Part shown: positions 10,611 to 22,544 of the stretch, piece after piece
Layout of the letters: each line of letters begins with the position of its first letter
Position numbering within the stretch: position 1 is the stretch's first letter
DNA from: Amborella trichopoda
Lineage: Eukaryota > Streptophyta > Magnoliopsida > Amborellales > Amborellaceae
Direction: 5' to 3'
Length of the DNA stretch: 64,000 nucleotides
Assembly: GCF_000471905.2 (NCBI RefSeq)
Contig: NW_006499603.1
Coordinates: 188,913 to 252,912, forward strand
Notes under the pieces: model-generated
What the model was told of the DNA's origin: nothing
Database searches by the model: none
What the model saw: the letters and a program-made list of their open reading frames with translations, nothing else
Program-made: the position numbers and the translations under genes

Positions 10611-12438
10611 TGCCTTATTGTTGGGTGTGTTTTCAGTCACATATGAGGGCCAGATGATAACCAAGCTTCATGCGAGGCTTAATGAAATACCCCATGTGAT
10701 GCAACTATATGATATGAACAAGATCCATTATATGAAAGGCTTGATATGCCTAAATGAATCTTGACTCGTCAGTTAGTCCTTATGAGTCCTAACTTATAAC
10801 TGATAATGTCAAGTGCCTGTTAGCTAAACATATTCAAGGTTGATATAAATGGTGAAGCCATATCCTTTTGAGACAAGTTCTAGGATACATATACTTCTAA
10901 AACTCTATGTACGCTTATCCATGTGATATGTGGAGGAACAAATATGACTTAATATTGACATCCATCATTGGTTATGCACATGTGCTATAACTTACTGTTA
11001 AATGATAAGAGATCATGAAGATGTATTTATTTGAGACGGAACTCCATAATGCATATATTCCCTAGCACGTAAATGCCTCTCCACTAGATACAGGATGAGT
11101 TCTGCAAGAGATATGATATGACTCTTTAAAAAGATCCATCATATGTTAAAATACTGAGGTTTTGACCGATCGAGCTTAAAGGAAACCTCGTTATAATATA
11201 TTGAGGTGGATTCCTAAATATATATATTAAAGCCTCATGTGCCTTAAGGTCCAAAGGTGATATGACTTAGGCGATATTTGGACCTGGCTTAACCCATGTC
11301 CGTATCCACCGTCGGTTTGGATATGCCCTAACTGACACCCCGACTCGATGCCTTCGGGACTAAATTGAGACTTTCAAGAAGCCAAGTCGAAATGGTGTGA
11401 CCCTTATCTTGAAGTTTCATATTAGTCGAAGGATGGATAGCTTGTTGACCATATCTCATGCGTTTCAGACATAACGCCATTTGATTATTATATTCTAATT
11501 TCTCCATTAATGTGAGGAATTTTCCAAGAAATTAGGAATGTTGGATCCTCGATCCGATCACCCTTAAAAAAGGTGTGGAAATGTTTTATGCAAGTGAAGA
11601 AAGTATATTCAACGGAATGAACATAAAGGTGAACCAGCGAGTAATGAAAAAAGGAAGATATGTCCTAGTATTTCTCATCCGACATATCGACTTTTAAAAT
11701 TCAAAACAGGGATGGTTGGCTACATCAGATGGGCATGAATTTGAATTCGCGTATGGTTAAGGGTTGACCACAAATGATAAGTACAAATTCAAGGTTTATG
11801 TGTGATTGAAATTGGGGTTAAGAGATTTACCCTCGTGTGAAGTCTTGAGTTCAAATTCAGTTCCACAAAATCCATTCGTTTGAACTAGAAGATCAACTCA
11901 CAGATTCAAATTCATGTAGAAGATAAGAACAAATTGACGATCCAACATGAAGTTGTGAGGAAGAGGATAAGCATCATCAAGAACTCGACGATGCAGATGA
12001 TATTTAGTGAAAGTGAGATGGAAGGTTATCATTTGAAAAAGATTATAAAATTCAGGTGAATAGATGAGACTGACACTCACATATTTTTCCTAGAGAGAGG
12101 TTCTCTTTGAGAGGCGTATCTCATAGGTTGATCAAGTACTGAGATAAAGTGAGAGAAGAGAGAGAAAAAGAGAAAGAAATTGATTTTATGCTTTGAAATA
12201 CCCACTTGAGGCCCATATTCTGAAAGGGACAAAGATGTAGGATTAGCATCCTTGCCATAGATCAATTATATGGGTTGATATCCTATTTGATGTTATCTCC
12301 TTTTATATGTCTGTACGTCTTGCTTTGTCATAAATGAATGTATAGGTCATGATGATATAATCAAGAATAGTTGAACTTATTTTCTTTTTATTTTGTCAAT
12401 GTAAATTGTAATTGGGGATTAAACTCCTAGATTTATTG

Positions 12439-12480
<42 letters not shown>

Positions 12481-12622
12481 GTGTTTCTATGATGCAGAAT
12501 GCACGTGTGCTGGTAAAGCATTTAATTGGAGTCTCAGCATGTTTTAAATTATATTGTCCTTTTTAAAACATCAAATACCCTTTTTTCTCATGGCAATTCA
12601 CATTTTGAAGTGCCCAAATCTT
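10611..12622. other. Unassigned region, possibly the 5' LTR of family B
   Basis: No gene could be recognised on either strand; open frames are short. Its right edge meets a Tat-type primer-binding site, so at least the last part should be the end of a 5' LTR. I could not find the LTR start, and it does not resemble the family A or C LTRs. At 11720-11800 a phrase reads faintly like a retroelement RNase H, too weak to call. Confidence 0.35.
12441..12478. repeat. (AT)n microsatellite
   Basis: About 17 near-perfect AT dinucleotides, within the presumed family B LTR region. Confidence 0.9.
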
Positions 12623-12640
12623 TGGAGACTCCACTAGGGA
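12623..12640 (+). other. Primer-binding site of family B element
   Basis: TGGAGACTCCACTAGGGA differs at two positions from TGGCGACTCCACTGGGGA, the site of family C element 2 at 40809. Sites of this form lie just after the 5' LTR in Tat/Ogre-type elements. Confidence 0.6.
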
Positions 12641-13249
12641 ATAGTTCACCCTTCATCTCTAACAGGGTATAGGAGAGAGAGGAATCTTTTTCTTGTACAT
12701 ATATCCTCGGTTTGGGTCTCTTTCTCTTTCATATTCTCACTTCCTCATCACTCTGAAGAGTGATCCCCTGTGTTATTGCACAGGTCGTCAGGAGATACCG
12801 ATGGCGGCGATAACGACCTCCTTTCATGTTGGCCCTATAGAAGATCCATTGAACTTCCCCTCTCACAAGGATCAACTTGATGTTGCATATAATCAAGACA
12901 ATCCATGAACTATAAGCAGAAAGGCTGCAGCCCGCAATATGTGCCCCCAGGTGGCTTTAGTCCCAAGTATCAAACCGCTGATGGTAGTTCTCGCATACCT
13001 GAACAAAATTCAAAGAAGGGGAGTAGCAACCATGTTGTGGATAATCTCGCCTAGGAGCACATGTCATCATCGTGTTATGTGCGTGTTATGTGAATCCCAC
13101 TACCTCACCTCATGGGGCACAATCCTTACATGCTTCCCGCGGGAGGTCTGGAGAGAGCTGCAGCTCTTGGGCTTTTTGGCCCCTTCCTTATAGGGTCTCG
13201 CTTTCATTGTTGGGTACACTGGTCGTGCACTCAGTTCCAACTGCTATAC

Positions 13250-14655
13250 AACCTTGCAACAACACTGGCTTGTGTCCCAATTACTCTGACTATCAACCGG
13301 CAGTTAGTCTGCCTAGTATTAACAAACCCCCCGGCTCGCATCTCAAGTGCTTCGATTATCGATTGATAATTGGTCATCTTAGTGTTACCAACTCCATCGA
13401 CTCGCACCCCCGAGTACTGCGATTAGTGACCAACAGTTGGTATTCCTAGTGTTACCAACCACACCTTCTCTTGTCCCAAGTACTCTTATTATCGACCGGC
13501 TGTTGGTCTACCTAGTGTTACCAACCCCATTGGCTCACTTCCCAAGTACTCTAATTATCGACCTACGGTTTGTCTTCTTGGTGGTACCAACCCCACTGGC
13601 TTGTGTCATGAGTACTCCGATTATCGACCGGCGGTTAGTCTTCTTAGTGTTTCCAACCCCACTGGCTTGCATCCCAAGTACTCCGACTATCGACCGACGG
13701 TTGGTATTCCTAGTGTTACCAACCCCTCTGGCTCATATCCCAATTGCTCTGACTATTGATCAACGGTTGATCTTCCTAAGGCTACCCATAGGATCGTATC
13801 CCAAGTACTATGACTGTCGACCGAAAGTTGGTCTTCTTCCCCACCGACTCTTCCTAGTGTTACCAACCCCACCGGGTCATGTCCCAAGTACTCTCACTAT
13901 TGATCGGTGGTTGGTTTTCCTAGTGTTACAAACCCCATCGGCTCGCGTCCCAAGTACTCCGACTATCGACCAGCAGTTGGCCTTCGTGGTGTTACCATCC
14001 TCACCGGCTCGTGTCCCAAGTACTCTGAATATTGATTGGCGGTTGGTCTTCCTAGTGTTACCAACCCCACCGGCTCCCATCCTAAGTACTCCAATTATCG
14101 ACCGATGGTTGGTATTCCTAATATTACCAACCCCACCGGCTCAAGTCCTAAGTACTTCGGTTATCGACCGACGATTGGTCTTCATAGTGTTACCAACCAC
14201 ATCGGATCACGTCCTAAGTACTTTGATAATCGACCGGCGGTTGGTCTTCATAGTGTTACCACCCCACTGCCTTGCGCCACAAGTACTTTGATAATCGTCC
14301 AGCGGTGGTCTTTCTAGTGTTACCAACCCCACCGGATCATGTCCTAAGTACTCCGACTATCGATCGGCGGTTGATGTTCTTAGTGTTACCAACCCTACTG
14401 GCTTGTGTCCCAAGCACTCCGACTATCGACCGGCGGTTGGTCTTTCCTAGTGTTGCAAACCCCACCGGCTCGCGTCCCAAGCATTCTGACTATTGATTGG
14501 CGCCTGGTCTTCCTAGTGCTACTAACCCCACTGGCTTGTGTCCTAAGTACTCTGATTATCGATTGGTGGTTGGTCTTCCTAGTGTTACCAACCCCACCGG
14601 CTCACGTCCTAAGTACGCCAAGTATCGACCGGTGGTTAGTCTTCCTCGTGATATT
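13250..14655 (+). repeat. 66-bp minisatellite, about 21 copies, in the family B leader/gag region
   Basis: The unit carries GTTGGTCTTCCTAGTGTTAC, then CAACCCCACCGGCTCG, then TCCCAAGTACTCCGACTATC, then GACCGGCG. Because 66 is a multiple of three, the array encodes a 22-residue repeat. One frame gives YRPAVGLPSVTNPTGSRPK plus YSD; another gives a hydrophobic repeat (LVLPTPPARVPSTPTIDRR type). Long stretches of both frames are free of stops simply because the unit lacks them. Copies differ at many positions and a few are shortened. The region just before the array (QYVPPGGFSPKYQ in frame) looks like part of the same reading frame. Confidence 0.85.
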
Positions 14656-14999
14656 AACCTTGCCGACTTGTGCCATTTTGCTCGCACCCCAGCTGTTGTC
14701 CATCCTCATGATGTCAACGTCCCCTGTCCTAATTGTCTTAACCAACCACTTGTGGGTACCAATACGCAGAGCATCTACTAATCATCCCCATATGGTTAAT
14801 AGTTTCTGTGACCTCAACTTTCACAAACTAATTCAAGGTGATGACGAGCTTCCTAGTATCCTCAAAGCACGGTCGAATAGATACTTGAGAGCCCAAAAGG
14901 CGCATGTCTAGGTAGTTCTCAAGCATTCACTCGAGGTCCTCGATCAGTATGTGTGAGAAAGAGCCCGAGTGGATGATCGATCAAAGTACCATCTGATGA

Positions 15000-17150
15000 T
15001 TAAGATATTAATCGGGTTCCTCAATACAAAGCCTAACGAGACAGTACCTGACCTGAGGGACTATCTCAATGAGGTATGACCATTTAACATGATAAGGGTG
15101 CTCCCAGATTAAGAGGAGGGGGCAGCAAGAGATAATATTGCTTTGGGGTTCGATGATGTATCATCCCTATTGTCTAATGATGGGCCTCCACCCATCAAGC
15201 CGTCATCCAGAAGGACAAATAGGGTAAACAAGAACCGACAAGTCATTCCAAACTCACATGTTATGCAGTATAGACAAGGCAGGGAAAGCCTTGTGGGAAA
15301 CCATGGGAACCCCGGCTCTTCACTTTGGATTATGAGAACCTGATGTGCTAATATTAGACAACGAGTCTACTGGACTGTCCAAACAACAACCTATGACGAA
15401 TGTGATGATGGTTGGTGGGGGAAATAATCTAGATGAATCTGAAGAAATGGCACGCTTAAGGACTACACCTGCCAAAAGGGAAGCCGAGGTCTAGATACAA
15501 ATTGCAGAGCTTGAAACACTGAGAGCAGCCCATATAGTTGCTGCATCGGTGGACCCTTTTGGAAAACAATCCTCAAATCTCGTGACAGAGAACCGGGTGA
15601 TGCGTGAACCAGTGCTGCCTTCACACGTCCCCAGTACAGCATTAAATACTGAGACAATGCATGACATGGTTATGGAAAGACCATAATCATTGCACCTCCC
15701 TAGTGTATGGCCAGTAGATACATACCATAAGCCGTATCGACATATGTGGACGAAGCACCTTACCCTGTGGGGTACCATCTCCCTAAATTTCTTAAATTTG
15801 ATGGACAGGGATCCCCCCACCAGCACTTAGCCCATTTTGTATCCCTATGTACAGATACGACCAATAATGAGTACCTGTTGTAGAAGTAGTTCGTCTAGTC
15901 ATTATCTGGACCAACATTTTCTCGATACTCATAGTTACCTGCTGAGAGTATATTCACATAGAGATAGATGCATAAAGCATTCCTAGCACACTTCCACAAC
16001 ATCAAAAGGGATGTTTATTTACCTGAGCTTCTTAACACGAAGCAAAGGGCTTATGAGCCAATGCAGTAATACATCACTCGATGGAAAAACCTCAATGTGG
16101 GGCAGGCAACCCCAGTCCTTGAAACACAAGAAGTAAACATGTGCATAAAAATATTAGATCTGAGATTACGATACCTTTGCATACCTCCAATGCCCACACT
16201 TTTATTGAGTTATTCTCAAGTTCTGTGAACATTGAGAATCTCATGGAGAGTTTCGGCATGGGCCCCAAGCCAGTAATCATGAGAAGAGAGCCCGATAAAG
16301 GTAAGCTCAGGACTACACAAGCTAAAACTTCCATGACCACATCAGTGGTGGCACAAGGGGTAAGAGGAGTAGCTATCCCACCTCCAAAGAGCTATGACTC
16401 TCCGCGCCTGTCTGAGCGTGGGCAAGGAGGCCAAAGAGGGAGATAACACACATTTCATGAATGCCTTGAGAGAGAATATTCTTTCAATAAGGAACAAGTT
16501 TTAGAAATACTGGAAAAACTCTTGGTGGCTAGGGCCATTACACTCCCTCCACCAAACTATCCTGATCAGGTCGGCCAAACTGATCAGCCCAATTACTGTG
16601 TGTACCACCAAATGTTGGGACACGTAATTACAGTTCCCTTGAAAGATATTATTGAGAATCTCATCATAGAAGGCAAACTCAAACAAAATGAACAAGACGC
16701 GCCAGTTTCCAAAAGTGTCGTAGCTAATGTAGTCTCTTTTATGACCCATGAAAGTGAGCCCTTGCGAATGGAGAAGGGTCCTTCATATGAGGAGCCTTAT
16801 GGTTTTCACAAAACCATGGTGTCTGGCATATATGACCAGCTCCTCGCTATGAGACTCCTTGCTTCTTTAAGGAGAAATAGGGCATCAAGGAGGAAACCTT
16901 CCTCGAAGGATACTCTGTACATTCGATATCATGATTCCCGTACACACAGGCTAGAAGATTGTTGGCCTGTAAAGGACTTCATACCAGAGCAAATAGACAA
17001 TGGGACTATATCCTTGGGTCATGCCCCTCCCGAATGGCTGCAAGCCTTTTCTAACCGACCCGTCTTTGTGCGCACCAGTAGGTTCGACGCCCATTACCTT
17101 TCCATCACCAGCAAGGAACTGCCCTTGTTTCCTAATTCCCTAGTGAATCC
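15000..17150 (+). pseudogene. Family B gag (fossil)
   Basis: The Ty3/gypsy gag core is recognisable at about 15770-16130 (FDGQG near its start, then an NNEYLL-type phrase and an RW.NL phrase). Two degenerate zinc-knuckle-like blocks follow, CVYHQMLGH at about 16600 and YHDSRTHRLEDCW at about 16930. The spacing of Y.C.YH....H resembles gags of the Tat group. The protein would package element RNA in the cytoplasm. It is broken in several places. Confidence 0.6.
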
Positions 17151-17343
17151 ATTTCCACCTACCATCCCTCACTGGGGCACCATCACCATCTGAACGCACT
17201 ACCTATAAATGGTCTTGGCCATTTCATCCCTAGTGAGTCAGACCACTATCCACATTCCCATTCCCCAAGGAGCCTCATCCACTTCACATCTCCCATTGAG
17301 TCCATCCCTCATTGGCGACCCAAATACATGACGACTCATACAC

Positions 17344-17760
17344 AGTCTAGCTGTATGACCTTAAACTATAGTACACGTCTTGGGCGCATGATGCTAAACT
17401 GCTTTGCGCAACGGTCCAGCTGTATGACCTTAAACTATAGTACACGTCCTGGCCGCATGATGCTAAATTGCTTTGTGTAATGGTCCAGCTGTATGTCCTT
17501 AAATTATAGTGCACGTCTTGGCTGCATGATGCTAAACTGCTTTGCGCAACGGTCTAGCTGTATGACCTTAAACAATAGTGCACATCCTAGCCGCATAATG
17601 CTAAACTGCTTTGCGCAATGGTCCAATTGCATGACCCTAAATTGTAGCAGACGTTCTTGCCGCAATGGTCAAGTTGCATGACTTTAAAATTGTAGTGCAC
17701 GTCCTGGCCGCATGACGTCAAACTTCTTTGCTCAGGTCCCAGTGGCATGATCTTAAATAC
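17344..17760 (+). repeat. 69-bp satellite, 5 regular copies plus degenerate ones
   Basis: The period is exactly 69 bases from 17344 to 17688 and then decays. Each unit holds a GTATGACCTTAAACTATAGT block and a CGCATGATGCTAAACTGCTT block, two diverged versions of one half-unit of about 35 bases. A single unit recurs at 18049-18150. The 35-bp arrays at 57.4-58.9 kb are the half-unit form of the same satellite in reverse orientation. Confidence 0.85.
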
Positions 17761-18544
17761 GCCTCCACACACATGTGCCCCCTCCATTGCACACAAGCCT
17801 TTTTCATGCCGGCCTTTCTGTGCACTCATCCCCAGTGAGTCTTATCCATGCTCACAAAACGGCGAGCCATTTAATCATCCATACTTACCGTAAGTTAATT
17901 GGTCACCCATTATCCACCTTTCATTCAAACATCACCTATTATCCACCTTTCATTTAAACATCACCCATTATCCACCTTGCATTCAAGCAACATCCATCAT
18001 CCATAGACAGTCTCATGCCATCTCCACACACCGTCATTCACCACCATCATGGTCTAGTTGTATGACTTTAAACTGTAGCACACGTCTTGGCCGCATCATG
18101 TTAAACTGTTTTGCCCAGGTCCCGTAGGCATGACCTTAAATACGCCTCTACAAAAAAAATGGGCATGGTGTAAACTTGAAAAGGGAGCGCCATGAGTTAA
18201 AATGACGGACGGGCATGGTCACGAAACCATGCGTAAAAGTGTTCCATATATAAAAATCAGGCACGGTGAAAACCCGAAATGGGCACCATGACAAAAATGG
18301 AAAAAAAGGCAGACATGGTCATCAGGCCATGGGTAAAAAGCCTAATAAAAAAGAAGTTGGTGAAACCGTCTTTACGGCACCGCTTCCTCAATCTAAGTGA
18401 AAACCCACAAAGGGCACTCGGACCAGTAAAGCAGGTTGATGCAACATTCGTCTTCACAGATAACTTCAGTCAGCATTTCAAGAAAAAAATCTTTTGTAGA
18501 AGAATTCCCTGTTATCGGGACCCATAAACAAGATCATTCATGAC

Positions 18545-19150
18545 GCAAGAAACTGTCAAATCAGGTCAATACCTGCCCACAACAACCAGGGTAGAGCCCT
18601 TTCAAGGCCGCCTCGCCAAAACCCCTCCTTGACTAAACCAGACGTTCAGGACAGGCCAACAAAAAGCCCCCAACTGGACTCGACAAGATGGGACTGTAGA
18701 GGTACTCTTGTTGTCAAAGCAAACCTGATATGGCTGCCAACAACACCGCCAAAACGTCCAACATGGTGTAGACTTTAAAATCATTCCTCACAGGCAAGAA
18801 ATTGTCAAATCAAGTCAACACCTACCCACAATAACCAGGGTAGAGCCCTTTCAAGGCTGCCTCGCTAAAACCCCTCCCCGACCAGACCAAACGTTTGGGA
18901 CCGGCCAACAAAAAGCCCTCGACTGGACTCAGCAAGATGGGACCACAGAGGTACTATGCTTGTCAAAGAAAACCTGATATGGCTGCTAGCAATGCCTTCA
19001 AAATGTCCAACAGGGTGTAGACTTTAAAATCATCCTTCACAGGCAAGAAACTATCGTACCAGGCATCCTACAAAACCTGGTGTGGCTACCAACAACACTG
19101 CCAAAACGTCTAACGGGGTGTAGACTTTAAAATAATCCCTCAATGTCCTT
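18545..19150 (+). repeat. 249-bp tandem duplication, ~2.4 copies
   Basis: GCAAGAAA(C/T)TGTCAAATCA starts at 18545 and 18794, with a partial third copy at 19043. Each unit includes CAACAAAAAGCCC and TGGTGTAGACTTTAAAAT. The matching stretch of element 2 (49.28-49.6 kb) has a single unit. Confidence 0.8.
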
Positions 19151-20646
19151 TCTTCCCTGAAGTCTCCACAAAAAAATCTGCAACAAATGCATCTAGATGT
19201 TTGAGTAACTTGGTTACAGCGTTACACGAATATTCCTTCGGCGTTCTGTGGTCTCGTGGCTAGGAGAAAAAAATAAAAATAAATTCGAAGGGTAATTTTC
19301 CAAATGTTGTCCTTCTCACTTCTCTTGAAGCACAACATTCGGCGGGGCATGCTGTTTGAGGAAATTTTTCATCACCTTGTATCCTCGATGAAGAATAAAG
19401 AGAAGCCATAGGATAATAAGCTCTGATTCATAAGAGAAATTTCCAACTTTCCCAGAATGGACCAAGAAGGATCAAGAATGTTGATAAAGGTCTCCTAGAA
19501 CACCTGTCAAGTTTTGTCGCAATTCGATGAGTTTAAGGCAGTGCAGGCGCATAAACAGTTTTGGGAAAATCAACCTCTATCGCCTTGAAATAGACCTTAT
19601 AACTACAACCCTGTCACCGGAGCATCAAATGACCATGGGACCACTACCATTGGATCCGGAACATTTGAAAAATCCTAGGGACATAGTTTCGGCTTGATCA
19701 AACGTTCATGGAGAAATTACCTAAAATGGGTAGGTTACATGCTATTACCGTGCACACACAGTGAACCAGTATTCATTAATGAAAATTGCATTCATTGGTT
19801 TCGGGCTCAACTTTGAAAGGTCGTATCTATCTCATCCTAAGCTGGATCAAGCTCAAATTATACGAGCGTGTTCGTCTTGTCGACCCGAGCATTTTGATAT
19901 GTTGCATGAACCATGTGACAACCCGAGCCAGGACAAAAAAATGAGAAAAGATCACGATTCAAGACAAGGTTGCAGGTTTTCCAGCAGGTGTACACCTCGA
20001 TCGAGTGGCCATATCATGATGCTTGCACGTCGGATCGACTTGAAATCTGACCCATTACGAGCATAAGGTTTGAGGCTTCATCAAAGCCGAACCTCACATG
20101 TGATTGATGGTCAGATTTGGCGTGCAAAAGGTACGAAGTTGTCGCACTTTTTGGTCACCGAAAATCAAATTCTGACCAAAAGATCAAAAATGGAAAATGG
20201 TTGTTCGGACACTAGATCAAGTCACGTTTGTCACCAAATGCTCACGATGACTTGCTCATCGATATTCAGCAAAGAAATCATCGACATTCACATGTAGTCT
20301 TTAAACAAATATCGTACGTTTCTCGTGATTTTTGCACTTCATGATCGTAGCCCAAAGGCCTGATCCGTGGCTCAAAAGTGGTATCAAAATGATGGTCTTC
20401 CCGACCCGATCAAGAAAAGAATCATCTTTCCACCGAACGGAGAATAGAAAGACCCTGAACAAACTCGGAAGATCGCAAGAGTTCTTGGGCACAACAGGGA
20501 CTCAATTTGAATTTTGTGGATTGTTGGTGCAAGGGCAAAATAATCATTTTGGCCCATTTTCTTAAATTTTTTTTAATTAATTTAATTCTTAATTTTGGAC
20601 AATTAGGTCAAATTTTGATTTGACACCCACCTTTGGGCCCTACTTT

Positions 20647-20654
20647 TATATAAA
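20647..20654 (+). promoter_or_regulatory. TATA box of family C LTR 1
   Basis: TATATAAA, about 16 bases after TTTGGGCCC. LTRs 3, 4 and 5 have TATA-like sequences at the matching place after a similar conserved block. Confidence 0.55.
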
Positions 20655-21024
20655 CAAGCACGCACCTCATGTAAAAGGACCCAAGTTTCATCAATTAAAA
20701 TTCTACATGTTTCCTTGAGATTTTGGTCACACCCTAGATAGAGAGAGGAGATAGAAGACTTTTGGTGGTACCCTTGAGCATAAGATAAACTTTCTCTCTC
20801 TTCTTTCTCTCTTCTTTCTCTCTTTTCTTTCTCTCTCTTCTTTCTCTCTTTTTTCTCTCTCTTCTTTCTCTATCTTCCTTATCTCTCTTTCTTCTTTCCT
20901 TTTCTCTCGTTTCTTCCTTCCTTTTCATTCTTCTCTTTTTCCTTTTCTCTCTTTCTTATTTCCTTTTCTTTCTCCTCACTTTCTTTTTCTCTCTGTTTCT
21001 TTCCCATCCCATGTTTTCCTCTCT

Positions 21025-21460
21025 CTCAGTTTGTTGCGCGCGACATGGCATACTGTCGAGTGTGACGATCTCTTCTCTCCCTGTTTGTTGCGTGCAACAA
21101 TGGAAATGTCGGGTGTGATATTCTTCTCCCCTTTAGTCTGTTGCGCATGACAGCGCATACTGCCGAGCGTGATGATCTCTTCTCGCCCTGTCCGTTGCGC
21201 ATGGCATTGCAAATGCCGGGCGTGATCTCCTTCTCTCTCTCAGCCTATTGCGCGTGGCAGTACATACTACCAAGCGTGACAATCTTTTCCTCCTCTGTGT
21301 GTGTCGCATGATAGTGTAAATGCGTATGCATAATTTTCCCTCCTTTCTCGCTGACTGTTGTGCACGGCAGTGAACACTGTTGTGCGTGATGTTTTTTCCC
21401 TTCCAACTTTTTGCCACGCATGACAGCATACACTGTTGGGCACGATTTCCTTTCTCTCCC
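21025..21460 (+). repeat. Hairpin-forming minisatellite in LTR 1, ~54-bp period, about 8 copies
   Basis: Each unit carries a TTGTTGCGCGCGACA-type start, a central GCATACTGTCGAGTGTGA phrase and a TCTCTTCTCTC spacer. The GC-rich halves can pair with each other. The same position is held by different unit sequences in LTRs 2, 3, 4 and 5. Confidence 0.75.
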
Positions 21461-22544
21461 ATCGCTTTTTGCTTGTTTGACTAGAGGGTTGGTTGGGCCT
21501 TGCACCGTTGTGCTAGTTCTGATGTTGAGTAGTTTAGCCGTTGTGCCGGACTAGTTACCGTGCGCATCTAGCTGCCGTGTCAGACGTCCTTGCCTGGATA
21601 GTCGTTGTGCCAGTCTTGTTGTCGAGTAGTTTAGCCATTGTACCGGACTTGTTACCGTGCCTGTTTAGCTGTCGCACAAGACCAGCCACTGTGCCAGATT
21701 AGTTGACGCATCTGTTTGGTCGTCGAGTAGTTTAGCCGTTGTGATAGTGTCTAGCTACCGCGCCAGACCAATCGTCATGCTAGTCTTGTTACTATGCATG
21801 CCTAACTGTAGGGTCGAATGACTCCATTCTTCGAAGGTTCAGCGAGAGCCAAGTCGACCTTCATCATCTCTTTCATTCATTTTCTTCTCCTTCTCTTCAC
21901 AAAAATCTCTATTCTTCGCCTCTAGGAGTTAGGTGAAATCCAATCCAAACTTTGTCCTACTTTTCTTTGAAAAACTAGTTGAAAGACACACCAGCCTTCA
22001 AACCCTTCCTCCTTTTCCTCTGTCATCTCCTTTATCTCACCCCTTTCTTTCTTTCCTTACTATAGGATCTCACTAAAAGTCCCTTGTCAAGGAGACGCCG
22101 CAAGGCTGTCGAATTGACATGTACCCTCTTATGTTATTTCTTTCACTTCTCCTTGAGTACACATGCATATGTGTGTTCACCCTATGATAAGGTGGGGTCC
22201 TCAAACCCACTTGTATGTACTCTAATGTGTGTGTGTGGTTTGCAGGTAAGAAGAAAACAGGTCAAGGGAGGTGATTCCAAATCGGCCACAAGCCAGGGGG
22301 GCATTCTTCGTGATCTAAGAGGGCGCCCATGTGAGTTAGCTCGAGCGCGTGACGAACCCACGAGAGGTGAGTCCTGCCTTGCGACCCTAATTCCTCTCTC
22401 AACGGTTGGTATTCCTGCCCGTGCTTTCTCCGCATTGTTCTCGAGAGAGCGATCTCAAGTCTCGGGTCCATCTCTAATCTCGGGACCACGCCACCAAGTC
22501 GACCCAACTCGAAGGCCAAATCGAGGCACCTAACCAGTCTTTCT

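Larger units (their letters stand above)
12623..17150 (+). mobile_element. Family B Tat-like Ty3/gypsy element, internal part (fossil)
   Basis: Parts in order: primer-binding site (12623), leader, a region coding for repeats (about 12890-14655) and gag (about 15000-17150). No protease, reverse transcriptase or integrase is recognisable. The gag differs from that of family C element 2, so this is a separate family. From about 17150 the sequence continues as the 3' module of family C, which means nesting or recombination. It is broken in many places (more than ten) and is an old copy. Confidence 0.6.
17151..22536 (+). mobile_element. Family C element 1: 3' module and 3' LTR (fossil)
   Basis: A non-coding 3' module (17.15-19.35 kb) carries satellite units, a 249-bp tandem duplication and a G-rich purine stretch (GGCGGGGCATGC) just before the LTR at 19353. 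The order of blocks is the same as at 48.06-49.87 kb (plus strand) and, in reverse, at 55.48-57.8 kb and from 63.56 kb. The right edge meets chromovirus pol with no intervening sequence, so the element inserted there. The gag upstream belongs to a different family (B), so this copy is either a recombinant or a fragment joined by deletion. Confidence 0.65.
19353..22536 (+). repeat. Family C LTR 1 (3' LTR, ~3.2 kb)
   Basis: It begins TGTTTGAGG after the GGCGGGGCATGC tract and ends CACCTAACCA. Parts: U3 with a TATA box at 20647; a polypyrimidine run (about 20790-21000); a hairpin minisatellite (21025-21460); a second degenerate array built on GTTGTGCC/CTAGTTACCGTGC phrases (21490-21800); and a 3' block (22190-22536) shared with the other LTRs. 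Compared by eye with LTR 2 and LTR 3, the non-repetitive parts differ at well over one base in ten, so the copy is old. A 149-codon open frame at 22084-22533 is accidental. Confidence 0.75.

Noticed and set aside
11720-11800. RNase H-like phrase on the plus strand
   Set aside because: Similarity rests on a few residues with no flanking polymerase or integrase signal, so it may be chance.
13437-14291. 284-codon open frame
   Set aside because: It is the second frame of a 66-bp tandem repeat that lacks stops, so length alone is no evidence of a gene.
17344-17760. Possible CRISPR-like array
   Set aside because: The repeats are contiguous 69-bp units without unique spacers, and the setting is a plant retroelement.
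20734-20928. Arginine/glutamate/lysine-rich minus-strand frame
   Set aside because: It is the complement of a CT microsatellite in LTR 1, with pure low-complexity composition.
22084-22533. 149-codon open frame just before the chromovirus pol
   Set aside because: It falls in the 3' block of an LTR that is present at four other sites without a conserved frame.
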